A stretch of 40,178 nucleotides of DNA from Eubacteriales bacterium (lineage in GTDB: Bacteria > Bacillota > Clostridia > Lachnospirales > Lachnospiraceae), in the NCBI GenBank assembly GCA_030524715.1, contig JAUNGB010000047.1, positions 1-40,178 of the forward strand, in the 5' to 3' direction. How positions within the stretch are numbered: the first letter of the stretch is position 1; the number at the start of each line of letters is the position of its first letter. The notes below the pieces were generated by a model, which saw only the letters and a program-made list of their open reading frames with translations, ran no database searches and was not told where the DNA came from. Position numbers and translations under genes: made by a program. Of the stretch, positions 24,531 to 33,725 are shown one piece after another.

Positions 24531-25181
24531 ATGAGCTTAAGTGTAATGTTAAAGCAGTTGTCAGGAGGAATGCTGGTTTCCTGTGAAATCTTTTTTGTGA
24601 CGTTGCTGGTATCCCTTCCCCTGGGGCTTCTCATCTGCTTCGGCAGAATGTCGAAGAACCCGGTGATCCGCGGTATCGTGACAGCCTACATATCTGTAAT
24701 GCGCGGGACTCCTTTGATGCTGCAGCTGATGGTCGTTTATTTCGGGCCGTACTTTATCTTTGGTATCCGTATCTCTATGGGATACAGCCTGATCGCCGTA
24801 TTGATCGGGTTTTCCATCAATTACGCGGCGTATTTCGCGGAAATCTACAGAGGCGGTATTGAGTCCATGTCCGTAGGGCAGTATGAGGCTGCTTATATTC
24901 TTGGTTATAATAAGGTACAGACATTTTTCCGTATTATCCTGCCCCAGGTGATCAAGCGCATCCTGCCGTCTGTGACCAATGAGGTGATCACGCTGGTAAA
25001 GGATACCTCTCTGGCGTTTGTGGTAGCCGTGGCGGAAATGTTCACCATTGCCAAACAGATCGCAAGCTCCCAGACCACTATGATGCCGTTTATTATCGCG
25101 GCTGTTTTTTACTATATATTCAATCTGGTTGTGGCGGTTGTGATGGACAGGATCGAGAAGAAGCTGAACTATTATCGGTAA
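24531..25181 (+). CDS. amino-acid ABC transporter permease
   Basis: Encodes 216 residues from the ATG at 24531 (GGAGAGAAAGC upstream); earlier in-frame codons fall in the terminator hairpin. About five transmembrane helices are evident, starting with FFVTLLVSLPLGLLICFG. The cytoplasmic EAA loop is clear (SMSVGQYEAAYILGYNKVQT). The short length and MRGTPLMLQLMVVYF place it in the His/Glu/Gln (HisM/GlnP) permease family, which works as a homodimer. It is followed by the ATPase gene 64 nt downstream. Confidence 0.9.
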   Translation: MSLSVMLKQLSGGMLVSCEIFFVTLLVSLPLGLLICFGRMSKNPVIRGIVTAYISVMRGTPLMLQLMVVYFGPYFIFGIRISMGYSLIAVLIGFSINYAAYFAEIYRGGIESMSVGQYEAAYILGYNKVQTFFRIILPQVIKRILPSVTNEVITLVKDTSLAFVVAVAEMFTIAKQIASSQTTMMPFIIAAVFYYIFNLVVAVVMDRIEKKLNYYR

Positions 25182-25245
25182 TGATGGTATCTGTCCGGTT
25201 TCGCCGGGGATACCGCATGATTTCATAGTATAAAGAGGAACTGAC

Positions 25246-25950
25246 ATGAAATTATTTGAAATGAAACATATTAAAAAGAGCTTCGGAAGCCTTGAGGTGC
25301 TTAAGGATATTTCCCTGGATGTGGAAGAAGGCGAGGTCTTAAGTATCATCGGCCCGTCCGGCTCCGGCAAATCCACCCTTCTGCGATGCGCTACCGGACT
25401 TGAAACTGCCGATGAGGGAGAGATCGTCAAGCAGGGGGAGGTCGGGCTGGTATTCCAGAATTTTAACCTGTTTCCCCATTTTTCTGTAATGAAAAACATC
25501 ACGGACGCTCCCATTAAGGTGCAGAAGCGCAAAAAGGACGAGGTATATGCCCAGGCAAGGACGCTTCTGAAAAAGATGGGACTTGCAGATAAGGAGAAGG
25601 CGTATCCCTTCCAGCTTTCCGGAGGACAGCAGCAGCGCGTGTCCATTGCACGGGCGCTGTGCATGAATCCGAAGATCCTGTTCTTTGACGAACCCACATC
25701 AGCGCTGGATCCGGAGCTTACGGGAGAAATCTTAAAGGTTATCAAGGATCTTGCGGCGGAACATATTACCATGGTTATCGTTACCCATGAGATGAGCTTT
25801 GCCCGGGATATCTCCGACCGGATCATTTTTATGGACCAGGGAGTGATCGCGGTAGAGGGTACTCCGGAAGAGGTATTTTCATCCGATAATGCCCGTATGC
25901 GGGAATTTCTGGGCAAATTCCATCAGGGAGCGGACCAGAGCGTGTTCTAA
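25246..25950 (+). CDS. glnQ: amino-acid ABC transporter ATP-binding protein (GlnQ type)
   Basis: Encodes 234 residues. Walker A is GPSGSGKST (36-44), the Q-loop is FQNFNLFPH, the signature motif is [15 protein letters not shown], and Walker B is [14 protein letters not shown] with the catalytic Glu, followed by the switch His in THEM. This is the complete motif set of a polar-amino-acid importer ATPase. The FNLFPH segment after the Q-loop Gln is characteristic of the GlnQ/HisP group. It completes the binding protein-permease-ATPase set. Confidence 0.9.
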   Translation: MKLFEMKHIKKSFGSLEVLKDISLDVEEGEVLSIIGPSGSGKSTLLRCATGLETADEGEIVKQGEVGLVFQNFNLFPHFSVMKNITDAPIKVQKRKKDEVYAQARTLLKKMGLADKEKAYPFQLSGGQQQRVSIARALCMNPKILFFDEPTSALDPELTGEILKVIKDLAAEHITMVIVTHEMSFARDISDRIIFMDQGVIAVEGTPEEVFSSDNARMREFLGKFHQGADQSVF

Positions 25951-25963
25951 AGGAGAACACGCT
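25939..25963. terminator. hairpin over the ABC-ATPase stop codon
   Basis: AGCGTGTTCT and AGAACACGCT form a 10-bp perfect stem with a 5-nt loop. No T-run follows, so termination may be weak or act by another route. Confidence 0.5.
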
Positions 25964-26062
25964 ATTCCGCATTATTGGCCCATAGCCTTGCAGCCAGTGC
26001 AAGGCTTGGGAGTGAATATTAATAACACGGCGACAGTAACGAGAAAAGTTTACGGTTTGTTA

Positions 26063-26091
26063 TTGCTTTTAAATGAGTGATGTTATATAAT
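26063..26091 (+). promoter_or_regulatory. promoter of the purC-purB unit
   Basis: TTGCTT (26063-26068), exactly 17 nt, perfect TATAAT (26086-26091). The leader is only about 60 nt, with no purine riboswitch visible. Confidence 0.75.
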
Positions 26092-26160
26092 TTCTGTGCA
26101 AATAATTATAGAATGGATAGCGACATCTGAAAAATCTATTGAAAGGAACAGGTGAAAGAC

Positions 26161-26868
26161 ATGGAGAAAAAGGAACAGCTTTATGAAGGAAAAGCGAAAA
26201 AGGTTTTCGCAACCGAGGATCCGGATGTAGTGATCGTAAGCTATAAGGATGATGCAACTGCATTCAACGGTGAGAAGAGAGGCACCATCGTAGGAAAAGG
26301 TGTGATCAATAACCGTATGACAAATCATGTTTTCCAGAAATTTGAGGCTGCAGGTATTCCGACACATTTCATCGAAGAATTAAATGATAGAGAAACTGCT
26401 GTAAAGAAGGTCGATATCGTTCCCCTTGAGGTTATCATCCGCAACGTAGCGGCAGGAAGCTTTTCCAAGAGAATGGGCGTGGAAGAGGGAAGACAGCTCC
26501 TTTGCCCGATCCTTGAGTTCAGCTATAAGAACGACGCCCTTGGGGATCCGTTTATCAACGACGACTATGCGCTGGCACTTGGCCTTGCGACTAAAGAGGA
26601 AATCGACCAGATCAGAGAATATACCCTGAAGGTAAATGAGATTATGAAGGAATATTTCCTGAACGCAGGGATGAAGCTCATCGACTTTAAGATCGAATTC
26701 GGACGTTTCCACGGCAAGATCCTTCTTGCGGACGAAGTATCTCCGGATACCTGCCGTCTGTGGGATGTAAATACCAACGAAAAGCTGGACAAAGACCGTT
26801 TCAGACGTGACCTTGGAAATGTAGAGGAAGCTTACAACGAAGTATTCCACCGTCTTGGACTGGACTGA
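26161..26868 (+). CDS. purC: SAICAR synthetase (phosphoribosylaminoimidazole-succinocarboxamide synthase)
   Basis: Encodes 235 residues from the ATG at 26161, with AGGTGA as ribosome site; a GTG nine bases earlier overlaps that site. PurC condenses CAIR with aspartate using ATP in IMP synthesis. Typical segments are YEGKAKKVF at the N terminus, [26 protein letters not shown] (substrate-binding), [12 protein letters not shown] and [14 protein letters not shown]. The length is normal. It is 14 nt upstream of purB, which supplies the next shared step, so these form an operon. Confidence 0.96.
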   Translation: MEKKEQLYEGKAKKVFATEDPDVVIVSYKDDATAFNGEKRGTIVGKGVINNRMTNHVFQKFEAAGIPTHFIEELNDRETAVKKVDIVPLEVIIRNVAAGSFSKRMGVEEGRQLLCPILEFSYKNDALGDPFINDDYALALGLATKEEIDQIREYTLKVNEIMKEYFLNAGMKLIDFKIEFGRFHGKILLADEVSPDTCRLWDVNTNEKLDKDRFRRDLGNVEEAYNEVFHRLGLD

Positions 26869-26882
26869 TAGGAGAAGCGAGC

Positions 26883-28316
26883 ATGAGTACAGACAGATAT
26901 GTAAGTCCGTTATCAGAGCGTTACGCCAGTAAGGAAATGCAGTATATTTTTTCTCCGGACATGAAGTTCCGTACATGGAGAAAGCTGTGGATCGCCCTTG
27001 CAGAGACAGAGAAGGAGCTTGGCCTGAACATTACCCAGGAGCAGATCGACGAGCTGAAGGCCCATGCGGAGGATATCAACTATGATGTGGCAAAGGAACG
27101 GGAACGCCAGGTACGCCATGATGTGATGTCCCATGTGTACGCATACGGCGTACAGTGCCCTAAGGCGAAGGGTATCATCCACCTTGGAGCAACCTCCTGC
27201 TATGTAGGCGATAATACAGATATTATTGTAATGACAGAGGCTTTGAAGCTGGTGCGCAAGAAGCTGGTAAATGTGATTGCCGAACTGGCAAAGTTCGCCG
27301 ACCAGTACAAGGCGCAGCCAACCCTTGCCTTTACCCATTTCCAGCCTGCGCAGCCTACTACCGTAGGGAAGAGGGCGACCCTCTGGACCAATGAATTTCT
27401 GTTGGATCTGGAAGACCTGGAGTATGTGCTCGGCACTATGAAGCTTCTGGGCTCCAAGGGAACCACCGGTACCCAGGCAAGTTTTCTGGAGCTTTTTGAC
27501 GGGGATCAGGAGAAAATTGATAAGATCGATCCTATGATCGCGGAAAAAATGGGCTTTAAGGAGTGTTATCCGGTGTCAGGACAGACTTATTCCCGTAAGG
27601 TGGACACCCGTGTGCTCAATGTTCTTGCGGGTATTGCCGCAAGCGCCCACAAAATGTCCAACGATATCCGTCTTCTCCAGCATTTAAAAGAGGTGGAGGA
27701 ACCCTTTGAGAAATCACAGATCGGTTCTTCCGCGATGGCATATAAGAGAAACCCCATGAGAAGCGAGCGTATTGCCTCTCTGTCCAGATATGTGATGGTA
27801 GACGCCCTGAATCCGGCAATTACCTCTGCCACTCAGTGGTTTGAGAGAACACTGGACGACTCTGCCAATAAGCGTCTCAGCATTCCCGAGGGATTTCTGG
27901 CGATCGACGGGATTCTGGATCTCTGCCTGAATGTGGTGGACGGTCTGGTGGTATACCCGAAGGTAATCGAAAAGCGCCTGATGTCTGAGCTTCCGTTTAT
28001 GGCGACAGAAAATATCATGATGGATGCGGTGAAGGCCGGCGGCGACCGTCAGGAGCTGCACGAGCGTATCCGCGAGCTTTCCATGGAAGCAGGACGTAAT
28101 GTAAAGGTCGAAGGCAAGGACAATAACCTTCTGGAGCTGATCGCCGCTGATCCTGCATTCAACCTGACTCTGGAAGAACTCCAGAAGACCATGGATCCAA
28201 GTAAATATGTAGGACGCGCTAAAGAACAGACAGAAGCTTTCCTTACAAAGGTTGTGAATCCGATTCTGGAAGAACGCAGGGAACTTCTGGGCGTGAAGGC
28301 GGAAATCAACGTTTAG
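26883..28316 (+). CDS. purB: adenylosuccinate lyase
   Basis: Encodes 477 residues. PurB cleaves SAICAR to AICAR and adenylosuccinate to AMP, releasing fumarate. The aspartase/fumarase-superfamily signature is [17 protein letters not shown] with the catalytic Ser loop. Other conserved parts are [14 protein letters not shown] and the TTVGKRA region. The C terminus [11 protein letters not shown] looks complete. The TAG stop at 28314-28316 is followed in the same frame by the tnpB remnant with no intervening bases. Purine genes on either side support the call. Confidence 0.96.
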   Translation: MSTDRYVSPLSERYASKEMQYIFSPDMKFRTWRKLWIALAETEKELGLNITQEQIDELKAHAEDINYDVAKERERQVRHDVMSHVYAYGVQCPKAKGIIHLGATSCYVGDNTDIIVMTEALKLVRKKLVNVIAELAKFADQYKAQPTLAFTHFQPAQPTTVGKRATLWTNEFLLDLEDLEYVLGTMKLLGSKGTTGTQASFLELFDGDQEKIDKIDPMIAEKMGFKECYPVSGQTYSRKVDTRVLNVLAGIAASAHKMSNDIRLLQHLKEVEEPFEKSQIGSSAMAYKRNPMRSERIASLSRYVMVDALNPAITSATQWFERTLDDSANKRLSIPEGFLAIDGILDLCLNVVDGLVVYPKVIEKRLMSELPFMATENIMMDAVKAGGDRQELHERIRELSMEAGRNVKVEGKDNNLLELIAADPAFNLTLEELQKTMDPSKYVGRAKEQTEAFLTKVVNPILEERRELLGVKAEINV

Positions 28317-28820
28317 CTTGAGAAACAACTTATCCGGAAACAGAGAAGTCTTTCCCGCAAATATGAAAACTTAAAGAAAGGAGAGTCCACTCAAAGGAAA
28401 AATATACAAAAACAAAAGCATAGAGTACAGAAACTTTATCATAGGATAGACAATATCCGTACTGATTATATCAATAAAACAATCGCTGAGACCGTGAAAA
28501 CCAAGCCGTCTTATATAACGATTGAAGACCTGAATATAAAAGGAATGATGAAGAACCGTCATCTTTCAAAAACGGTTGCGTCACAGAAGTTTTATGAGTT
28601 CAGAGTAAAACTTCAAAGGAAATGCAGCGAATACGGCATAGAACTTCGAGTAGTCAACAGGTGGTATCCATCTTCAAAGATATGTCACCACTGCGGTCAC
28701 ATCAAGAAAGATTTAAAACTTTCAGATAGAATATACAAATGCAAATGTGGTTATGTCGAAGACAGAGATTTTAATGCCGCTCTCAATTTGAAAGATGCTA
28801 TGATTTACGAAGTTGCATAA
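28317..28820 (+). pseudogene. tnpB: 5'-truncated tnpB (IS200/IS605-type RNA-guided nuclease) remnant
   Basis: From the base after the purB stop, 167 codons read as the C-terminal part of TnpB: a helical KQ/R-rich region, the RuvC-II motif with Glu in TIEDLNIKGM, then YPSSKICHHCG and YKCKCG (four-Cys zinc ribbon), and RuvC-III DRDFNAALNL. The N-terminal half, including the RuvC-I Asp, is absent, so it cannot be an active nuclease. No tnpA is present. The frame is the same as purB. The junction is so exact that the element probably lost its left side by deletion or was inserted there. Confidence 0.85.
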
Positions 28821-28970
28821 TTAAACGCAAACGTAAGTATGTACCAAAGGCTATTTTGGGAATTAACGACTGTGGAGTGTACAAGAACCTGTTAGTAGAT
28901 ATGATTTCGGTCAATCAAAAGCATACACGATGAAGCAGTAAGTAGAACTCGTGAGAGTCTACATTATCTC
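28821..28970 (+). ncRNA. probable reRNA (omega-RNA) and right end of the tnpB element
   Basis: TnpB elements encode a guide RNA across and beyond the 3' end of the gene. The 150 nt after the stop are non-coding and end in a hairpin, GTAGAACTC (28942-28950) with GAGTCTAC (28955-28962) around GTGA with one bulge, like the subterminal palindrome of IS605 right ends. The exact end is not determined. Confidence 0.4.
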
Positions 28971-29017
28971 GATGTGAATATATTTAAACACATTTTGAGT
29001 GGCAGGATGAAAGTGTT

Positions 29018-30298
29018 ATGATCAAAGCAGTAGTCGGAGCAAACTGGGGAGACGAGGGAAAAGGTAAAATTACCGATATGTTGGCCCAGGAAGCTGATAT
29101 TATCGTAAGATTCCAGGGAGGTGCCAACGCAGGACATACCATTGTCAATGATTATGGCAAATTTGCGCTTCACACACTCCCGTCCGGTGTGTTCTATAAT
29201 CACACAACCAGCGTTATCGGCAATGGCGTGGCACTGAACATTCCGGTGTTTTTTAAAGAATATAATGAAATTGTGGAAAGAGGCGTTCCAGCTCCGAAGA
29301 TCATGATCTCCGACAGAGCGCAGATGGTTATGCCGTATCACATTTTGTTTGATCAGTATGAGGAAGAGCGTCTGGCAGGCAGGTCCTTCGGTTCCACCAA
29401 ATCCGGTATCGCACCGTTTTATTCCGATAAATATGCCAAGATCGGCTTCCAGGTAAGCGAGCTGTTTGATGAGGATGCGCTGAGGGAAAAGGTTGAGCGT
29501 GTCTGCGAGACCAAGAATGTTCTTCTGGAGCATTTATATCATAAGCCCCTTCTGAATCCGGATGAGATCATGGCAGAACTGAAGGAATATAAGAAAATGG
29601 TAGAGCCGTATGTAGGAGATGTTTCCCTGTATCTGTGGAATGCTCTGAAAGAGGGCAAGGAAATCCTTCTGGAAGGACAGCTTGGTTCTCTGAAGGATCC
29701 GGATCATGGGATTTATCCTATGGTTACCTCTTCTTCTACATTGGCAGCCTATGGCGCCATCGGAGCAGGCGTGCCTCCTTATGAGATCAAGAAGATCATC
29801 ACAGTATGTAAGGCTTATTCCAGCGCGGTAGGCGCAGGCGCTTTTGTTTCCGAGATTTTCGGAGAGGAAGCGGACGAGCTTCGCAGAAGAGGCGGAGATG
29901 GCGGAGAATACGGCGCGACCACAGGGCGTCCGAGACGTATGGGATGGTTTGACTGTGTTGCTTCCAAATACGGCTGCCGTATGCAGGGAACTACAGATGT
30001 TGCCTTTACCGTTCTGGATGTCCTTGGCTATCTGGATGAGATTCCGGTCTGCACAGGCTATGAGATCGACGGTAAGGTTACGACAGATTTCCCCACTACC
30101 GGCCTTCTTGAGAAAGCGAAGCCTGTTCTTGAGGTGCTTCCGGGATGGAAAACCGATATCCGCGGTATCAGAAACTATGAGGAACTGCCGGAAAACTGCA
30201 GGAAGTATATCGAATTTATAGAGAAACAGATCGGATTCCCCATCACCATGATTTCCAATGGTCCGGGAAGGAATGATATTATCTACAGAAATAAATAA
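29018..30298 (+). CDS. purA: adenylosuccinate synthetase
   Basis: Encodes 426 residues. PurA makes adenylosuccinate from IMP, aspartate and GTP. The N-terminal GTP-binding loop GANWGDEGKGK and IVRFQGGANAGHTIV are diagnostic, with the catalytic Asp and His. Further conserved parts are GSTKSGIAPFYSDK, VTSSSTLAAYGAIGAG and the aspartate-binding GATTGRPRRMGW loop. The length is standard. Upstream lies only the tnpB remnant, so its promoter may lie in or just after that element. Confidence 0.96.
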   Translation: MIKAVVGANWGDEGKGKITDMLAQEADIIVRFQGGANAGHTIVNDYGKFALHTLPSGVFYNHTTSVIGNGVALNIPVFFKEYNEIVERGVPAPKIMISDRAQMVMPYHILFDQYEEERLAGRSFGSTKSGIAPFYSDKYAKIGFQVSELFDEDALREKVERVCETKNVLLEHLYHKPLLNPDEIMAELKEYKKMVEPYVGDVSLYLWNALKEGKEILLEGQLGSLKDPDHGIYPMVTSSSTLAAYGAIGAGVPPYEIKKIITVCKAYSSAVGAGAFVSEIFGEEADELRRRGGDGGEYGATTGRPRRMGWFDCVASKYGCRMQGTTDVAFTVLDVLGYLDEIPVCTGYEIDGKVTTDFPTTGLLEKAKPVLEVLPGWKTDIRGIRNYEELPENCRKYIEFIEKQIGFPITMISNGPGRNDIIYRNK

Positions 30299-30322
30299 TA
30301 AGGCAGGAAGCTGCCGTAAGCG

Positions 30323-30350
30323 CTGCGCCGGGGAAAACTCTCCGGCGTAG
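30323..30350 (+). terminator. hairpin after purA
   Basis: CTGCGCCGG pairs with CCGGCGTAG (one G-T pair) around a GGAAAACTCT-containing loop. No strong T-run follows. Plausible weak terminator. Confidence 0.4.
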
Positions 30351-30364
30351 CCTATATATCAGAT

Positions 30365-30438
30365 GTGCAGGGATTCAGTTTGGAATTATGTCAGCGTAGC
30401 TGACCCGAATCCCGCACCAAGACTCGCGAGCGAGTCTT
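30365..30438. repeat. structured palindromic intergenic element before the aminotransferase gene
   Basis: GTGC-A-GGGATTC (30365-30376) pairs with GAATCCC-GCAC (30407-30417), enclosing a GTCAG/CTGAC mini-hairpin. It is followed by a second stem, AAGACTCGC with GCGAGTCTT (30419-30438). It may be a repeated intergenic palindrome or a leader RNA structure for the gene at 30500. Confidence 0.55.
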
Positions 30439-30499
30439 GAAGAGAACGGAACGGGAACGTTCGTTTTACCAGAAAATTTTTATGCAAAGGAGGGTTTTT

Positions 30500-31348
30500 A
30501 TGGAACGAGTTGGGTATTATAACGGGGAAATTGCACCTTTGGAGGAACTGAAGCTTCCGGCTCTGGACAGAGCTTATTATTTCGGAGACGGTGTGTATGA
30601 CGCGACTTCCGTGGCAAACGGGACGCCTTTTGCCCTGACAGAGCATCTGGACCGGTTTTATAATAGCTGCCGTCTGCTTGAGATTCCTTTTGATATGTCA
30701 AGGGAAGAGCTTACCGGGGAGCTTAAGAAGGTCATCCGGGAGTTTGACGGGGAGCATGGGCTGTTATACTGGCAGGCTTCCAGAGGAACTGCTTACCGGA
30801 ACCATAAATTTCCGGAAGGGGATGTGAAGCCGAATCTGATGATCATGCTCAATCCCATCCATCCTTCCCCTATGTCTGAGAAGGTAAGGCTGATCACCAT
30901 GGAGGATACCAGATACTTCCACTGCAATATCAAAACCTTAAACCTGATCCCCAATGTCATGGCGGCGCAGAAAGCAGAATCCATGGGCTGTGACGAGGCT
31001 GTTTTCCACAGGGGAGACAGGGTAACGGAGTGCGCGCACAGCAATGTGTCGATCATTAAGGACGGCGTTTTGCGCACAGCGCCCTGCGATAACCTGATCC
31101 TTCCGGGAATTACAAGAAAGCATATGCTTGAGCTTGCCGTGAAGCTGGGCATTCCGGTAGTGGAGGAACCCTTTACTGTAGAGGAACTGTTTGCCGCCGA
31201 CGAGGTGATCGTCAGCCGTTCCGGCGCACTGTGCCACGCGGCGGAGTCCATCGACGGAAAGCCTGTAGGCGGAAAAGCACCGGAAATCCTGGAAAAGCTT
31301 TATGCAGCCTATGAGGAAAAATTTAAGAGAGGAACCGGACAGGAATAA
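30500..31348 (+). CDS. dat: D-amino-acid aminotransferase (D-alanine transaminase), PLP class IV
   Basis: 282 residues from the ATG at 30500 with AAAGGAGGG upstream; the frame is open further upstream but enters the palindromic element. It interconverts D-alanine and 2-oxoglutarate with D-glutamate and pyruvate, feeding peptidoglycan synthesis. Fold type IV signs: PALDRAYYFGDGVYD, the PLP Lys in NIKTLNLIPNVMAAQKA, the Glu of RVTECAHSNV (PLP N1 contact) and GITRKHMLELA. The IK-S/T-LNLLPN pattern favours D-amino-acid over branched-chain aminotransferases. The next gene is 8 nt away. Confidence 0.85.
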   Translation: MERVGYYNGEIAPLEELKLPALDRAYYFGDGVYDATSVANGTPFALTEHLDRFYNSCRLLEIPFDMSREELTGELKKVIREFDGEHGLLYWQASRGTAYRNHKFPEGDVKPNLMIMLNPIHPSPMSEKVRLITMEDTRYFHCNIKTLNLIPNVMAAQKAESMGCDEAVFHRGDRVTECAHSNVSIIKDGVLRTAPCDNLILPGITRKHMLELAVKLGIPVVEEPFTVEELFAADEVIVSRSGALCHAAESIDGKPVGGKAPEILEKLYAAYEEKFKRGTGQE

Positions 31349-31356
31349 AGTATTTT

Positions 31357-32181
31357 ATGAAAAAAAAATTTAAAAGATATGCGGCGATTGCAGGCGTTGT
31401 TCTGCTTCTTGCAGTGTTCTGCCTGCCGATGGTATTTGCCTTTGGAAGCAGCGGGGAATCCCAGACATTGTTCCGGGGAGCGCTGGCAGCGGCATTTCTG
31501 GTGCCGGTCCTCGCGTATATAATTTTGATGGTCTATCAGATGTTAAATAAAAGAAAACCGCAGCAGGAGGAAGAACGCATGATTGAAAATATTATCTTTG
31601 ACGTGGGGCAGGTACTCATGGCATTTGAGTGGGAAAAATATCTGAAGGGTTTCGGCTTCTCCGAGGAAAAATACGAGAAGATCGCGGACGCAACCTTCCG
31701 AAGCTCTGTCTGGGATGAAAGGGACAGGGGATGCTTTGAGGAAGAGGAATATCTGCGCCAGTTTTGTGCGCTTGCGCCGGAATATGAGGCGGATATCCGT
31801 GAGGTGCTGAGAAGAAGCGACGAGACGCTGAGCTGCTTTCCTTATTCCAAAACCTGGACCCAGTATTTAAAAAGCCAGGGATATCATCTGTATATTCTGT
31901 CAAACTACAGCGATTATATGCTCAGGAAAACCCGTAAGGATATGAGCTTTTTAAAATACATGGACGGAGTGGTTTTTTCCTGCGAGGTAAAGGAACTGAA
32001 GCCGGAAGAGGGAATCTACCGGAAGCTTCTGGATACGTATCATCTGGATCCCGACAAATCTGTTTTTCTTGATGACCGTGCCGCCAACTGCGAGGGCGCA
32101 AGGAAGCTGGGAATCCATGCGATTCAGTTTGAAAGCTTTAAACAGGCGGCCGCCGAACTTGAGAAATATGGCGTGAAATAG
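31357..32181 (+). CDS. HAD-family phosphatase with N-terminal membrane segment
   Basis: Encodes 274 residues. Residues 9-29 and 41-63 are two transmembrane helices with a short loop. From about 76 the HAD fold begins: nucleophile D82 in IIFDVGQVL, motif II YILSNYS, Lys in VKELKPEEG, motif IV FLDDRAANCEGA. The sequence resembles the YihX-like alpha-D-glucose-1-phosphatase group. An in-frame ATG at 31579 is preceded 8 nt upstream by a perfect AGGAGG, so a soluble HAD protein of about 200 residues could be made as well, and the membrane part may be an added fusion. The gene lies in a row with the aminotransferase. Confidence 0.82.
   Translation: MKKKFKRYAAIAGVVLLLAVFCLPMVFAFGSSGESQTLFRGALAAAFLVPVLAYIILMVYQMLNKRKPQQEEERMIENIIFDVGQVLMAFEWEKYLKGFGFSEEKYEKIADATFRSSVWDERDRGCFEEEEYLRQFCALAPEYEADIREVLRRSDETLSCFPYSKTWTQYLKSQGYHLYILSNYSDYMLRKTRKDMSFLKYMDGVVFSCEVKELKPEEGIYRKLLDTYHLDPDKSVFLDDRAANCEGARKLGIHAIQFESFKQAAAELEKYGVK
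31565..31581 (+). promoter_or_regulatory. internal ribosome-binding site and start codon in the HAD gene
   Basis: AGGAGG at 31565-31570 with ATG at 31579-31581, in frame with the larger gene, just before the HAD domain starts. It is better than the site at the annotated upstream start. Confidence 0.55.
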
Positions 32182-32268
32182 AGGCGGAGCAGGTGATGTG
32201 CTCCCACCGCTTAAGAGGTGTGGGCTTATTGATGGTGAAAGTTAAAAAAGTATGCGGAAGAACAAAAA

Positions 32269-32310
32269 CATCCCATCCGCTGCAGCAATGCGGCGGATGG
32301 GATGCGTTTT
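32269..32310. terminator. bidirectional intrinsic terminator after the HAD gene
   Basis: CATCCCATCCGC (32269-32280) pairs perfectly with GCGGATGGGATG (32293-32304) over a 12-nt loop. GTTTT follows on the plus side and AAAAA precedes it, so it can work both ways. The rest of 32182-32553 holds only a weak hairpin near 32205-32229 (CCCAC / GTGGG) and no gene I can support. Confidence 0.8.
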
Positions 32311-32553
32311 AAGGGGAGGATATAAGTATTTCTGAATTTATCCTTTGTAAGCGTCTCATTGAAGGGGGTTCCAATGAACAATTATAGTATGACCGGAGAA
32401 ACGGGACTTTATACAAAATTATAAAAATTTTTTTCCGGGCAGGCTGGACGGCGTGAGTTTTGTAAAATTTTCTGCCATAAAAGATGATTTGCGGGGAATC
32501 ATTCAAGCACTGGAAATTTCACTCCTTTTTCACAAAAATCATAAGAATAGGAT

Positions 32554-32582
32554 TTGTGTTTTAAGGAAAAAGGTGATATAAT
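32554..32582 (+). promoter_or_regulatory. promoter of the SEC-C gene
   Basis: TTGTGT (32554-32559), exactly 17 nt, perfect TATAAT (32577-32582). The leader is about 190 nt. Confidence 0.7.
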
Positions 32583-32780
32583 ATGGCAGGAATGCTTGAA
32601 GACAGCGCATTTTGGACGCAGATAAGCATTCCCTGCTTTAAGTGTACAGAGAACTAAGCGGCAGATATGGGAGATGCGCTTATGAGCATGCAGCAAAGCG
32701 GAATGCAAATATCCGCTTTATTATGCCGGAAATTATCCCGGCAAAAGTCAGTGAACAATTTGGAAAAGAGGAATAAAGAA

Positions 32781-33290
32781 ATGAGCGATAAAACAATTTT
32801 AGAGCAGTGGCGCAGCATTGCCTACGATCAGCAGGCTGACCGTAATAAACTCCAGAGATTCTGGGCTAATTATTTCAACATCGAAAAAGGAATCTACGAA
32901 CAGCTTCTGACCAATCCGGATGAGGTTGTAACCGGAACAGTAAAGGAACTGGCTGAAAAATACGGACAGGAAGTTCTTACAATGGTAGGTTTCCTTGACG
33001 GTATTAACGACAGCCTGAAGAATCCCAACCCAATTGAGACAATGGATGAGAACACAGTTGTAAATCTTGGGTTTGATAAAGAACTCCTTTACAAAAATAT
33101 GGTAGACGCAAGAGCCGACTGGCTTTATGAGCTTCCTCAGTGGAAAGCAATCTTCTCCGACGAGCGACGCAAAGAGCTGTACCTGGAGCAGAAGAAGTCC
33201 GGCACAATTGTAAAAGCGCACAAAATCGGACGTAACGATCCGTGCCCGTGCGGAAGCGGTAAAAAATATAAATTCTGCTGCGGAAGATAG
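32781..33290 (+). CDS. SEC-C metal-binding motif protein
   Basis: Encodes 169 residues from the ATG at 32781, with AGAGGAA upstream; the frame is open for 38 more codons but without a good start. The N-terminal 130 residues are helical. The last 21 residues are a classic SEC-C zinc motif, with Cys155, Cys157, Cys166 and Cys167 in the C-P-C ... F-C-C arrangement known from the SecA C terminus. The body does not resemble SecA. SEC-C proteins may bind ribosomes or SecB-like partners; the role here is unknown. It stands alone and ends in a terminator. Confidence 0.85.
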   Translation: MSDKTILEQWRSIAYDQQADRNKLQRFWANYFNIEKGIYEQLLTNPDEVVTGTVKELAEKYGQEVLTMVGFLDGINDSLKNPNPIETMDENTVVNLGFDKELLYKNMVDARADWLYELPQWKAIFSDERRKELYLEQKKSGTIVKAHKIGRNDPCPCGSGKKYKFCCGR

Positions 33291-33313
33291 AGAAAAATAA
33301 GCAGCTTGCAGAA

Positions 33314-33358
33314 AAGCCCGCGGTACTGACAGTATTAAAAGGTCAGTACCGCGGGCTT
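33314..33358. terminator. bidirectional terminator between the SEC-C gene and the mobile-element block
   Basis: A 17-bp perfect stem (33314-33330 with 33342-33358) with an 11-nt loop. The minus strand reads into a T-rich run and also overlaps the end of the minus gene at 33343. Confidence 0.8.
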
Positions 33359-33693
33359 GGTTCATAAGTCTGTTTTTGTCTGTAATGGTTCAGCAAATCT
33401 TCCTCGTTAAAATCGTCCGGGCTGTCGGAATCGTCACTGTCGCATAAAAGCCAGACCGCCACATTGTCCATAAACCACGCCTGCTTTTTCAGTGTATTGA
33501 CAATCTTCCCAAACCGTCCGTAATCTTTTGTATGCCCATTGTCTCGGTAGACTAAAGAGCTGGTCGAATCCTCCATACGCGGAAATCCCATTTTGACGAA
33601 GGTACTGTCAATTGTTCTGTATATTCCATCCAGACGGTATTTCTTTTCAATATTGATTTTATCATCATCCATACGAATAATCATTTTCAGCAT
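33343..33693 (-). CDS. small acidic protein at the edge of the mobile element
   Basis: Encodes 116 residues on the minus strand with AAGGAGGTC upstream of the ATG. The N-terminal half is basic, with a strand pattern (MIIRMDDDKINIEKKYRL). A central GRFGKIVNTLKKQAWF block follows, and then an acidic Ser-Asp stretch (LLCDSDDSDSPDDFNEEDLLNHY). No family recognised. Similar short genes occur at the end of Gram-positive conjugative modules. It has its own promoter at 33726-33754, and its end coincides with the shared terminator. Confidence 0.6.
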   Translation of the reverse strand: MLKMIIRMDDDKINIEKKYRLDGIYRTIDSTFVKMGFPRMEDSTSSLVYRDNGHTKDYGRFGKIVNTLKKQAWFMDNVAVWLLCDSDDSDSPDDFNEEDLLNHYRQKQTYEPSPRY

Positions 33694-33725
33694 AACAAAA
33701 GACCTCCTTCCGAATCTTTATGGTT

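Noticed and set aside
23354-25916. Two long minus-strand frames opposite the ABC transporter genes
   Set aside because: The plus-strand genes carry full domain motifs in this region. The minus frames show no motif and no start signal.
32200-32230. IS605-like right-end hairpin after the HAD gene
   Set aside because: The short imperfect stem (CCCAC / GTGGG) resembles such ends but there is no transposase or target motif, so it was left as a weak hairpin.
32583-32657. A 24-codon frame directly after the SEC-C promoter -10 box
   Set aside because: The ATG lies upstream of the predicted transcription start, so it would not be in the mRNA.
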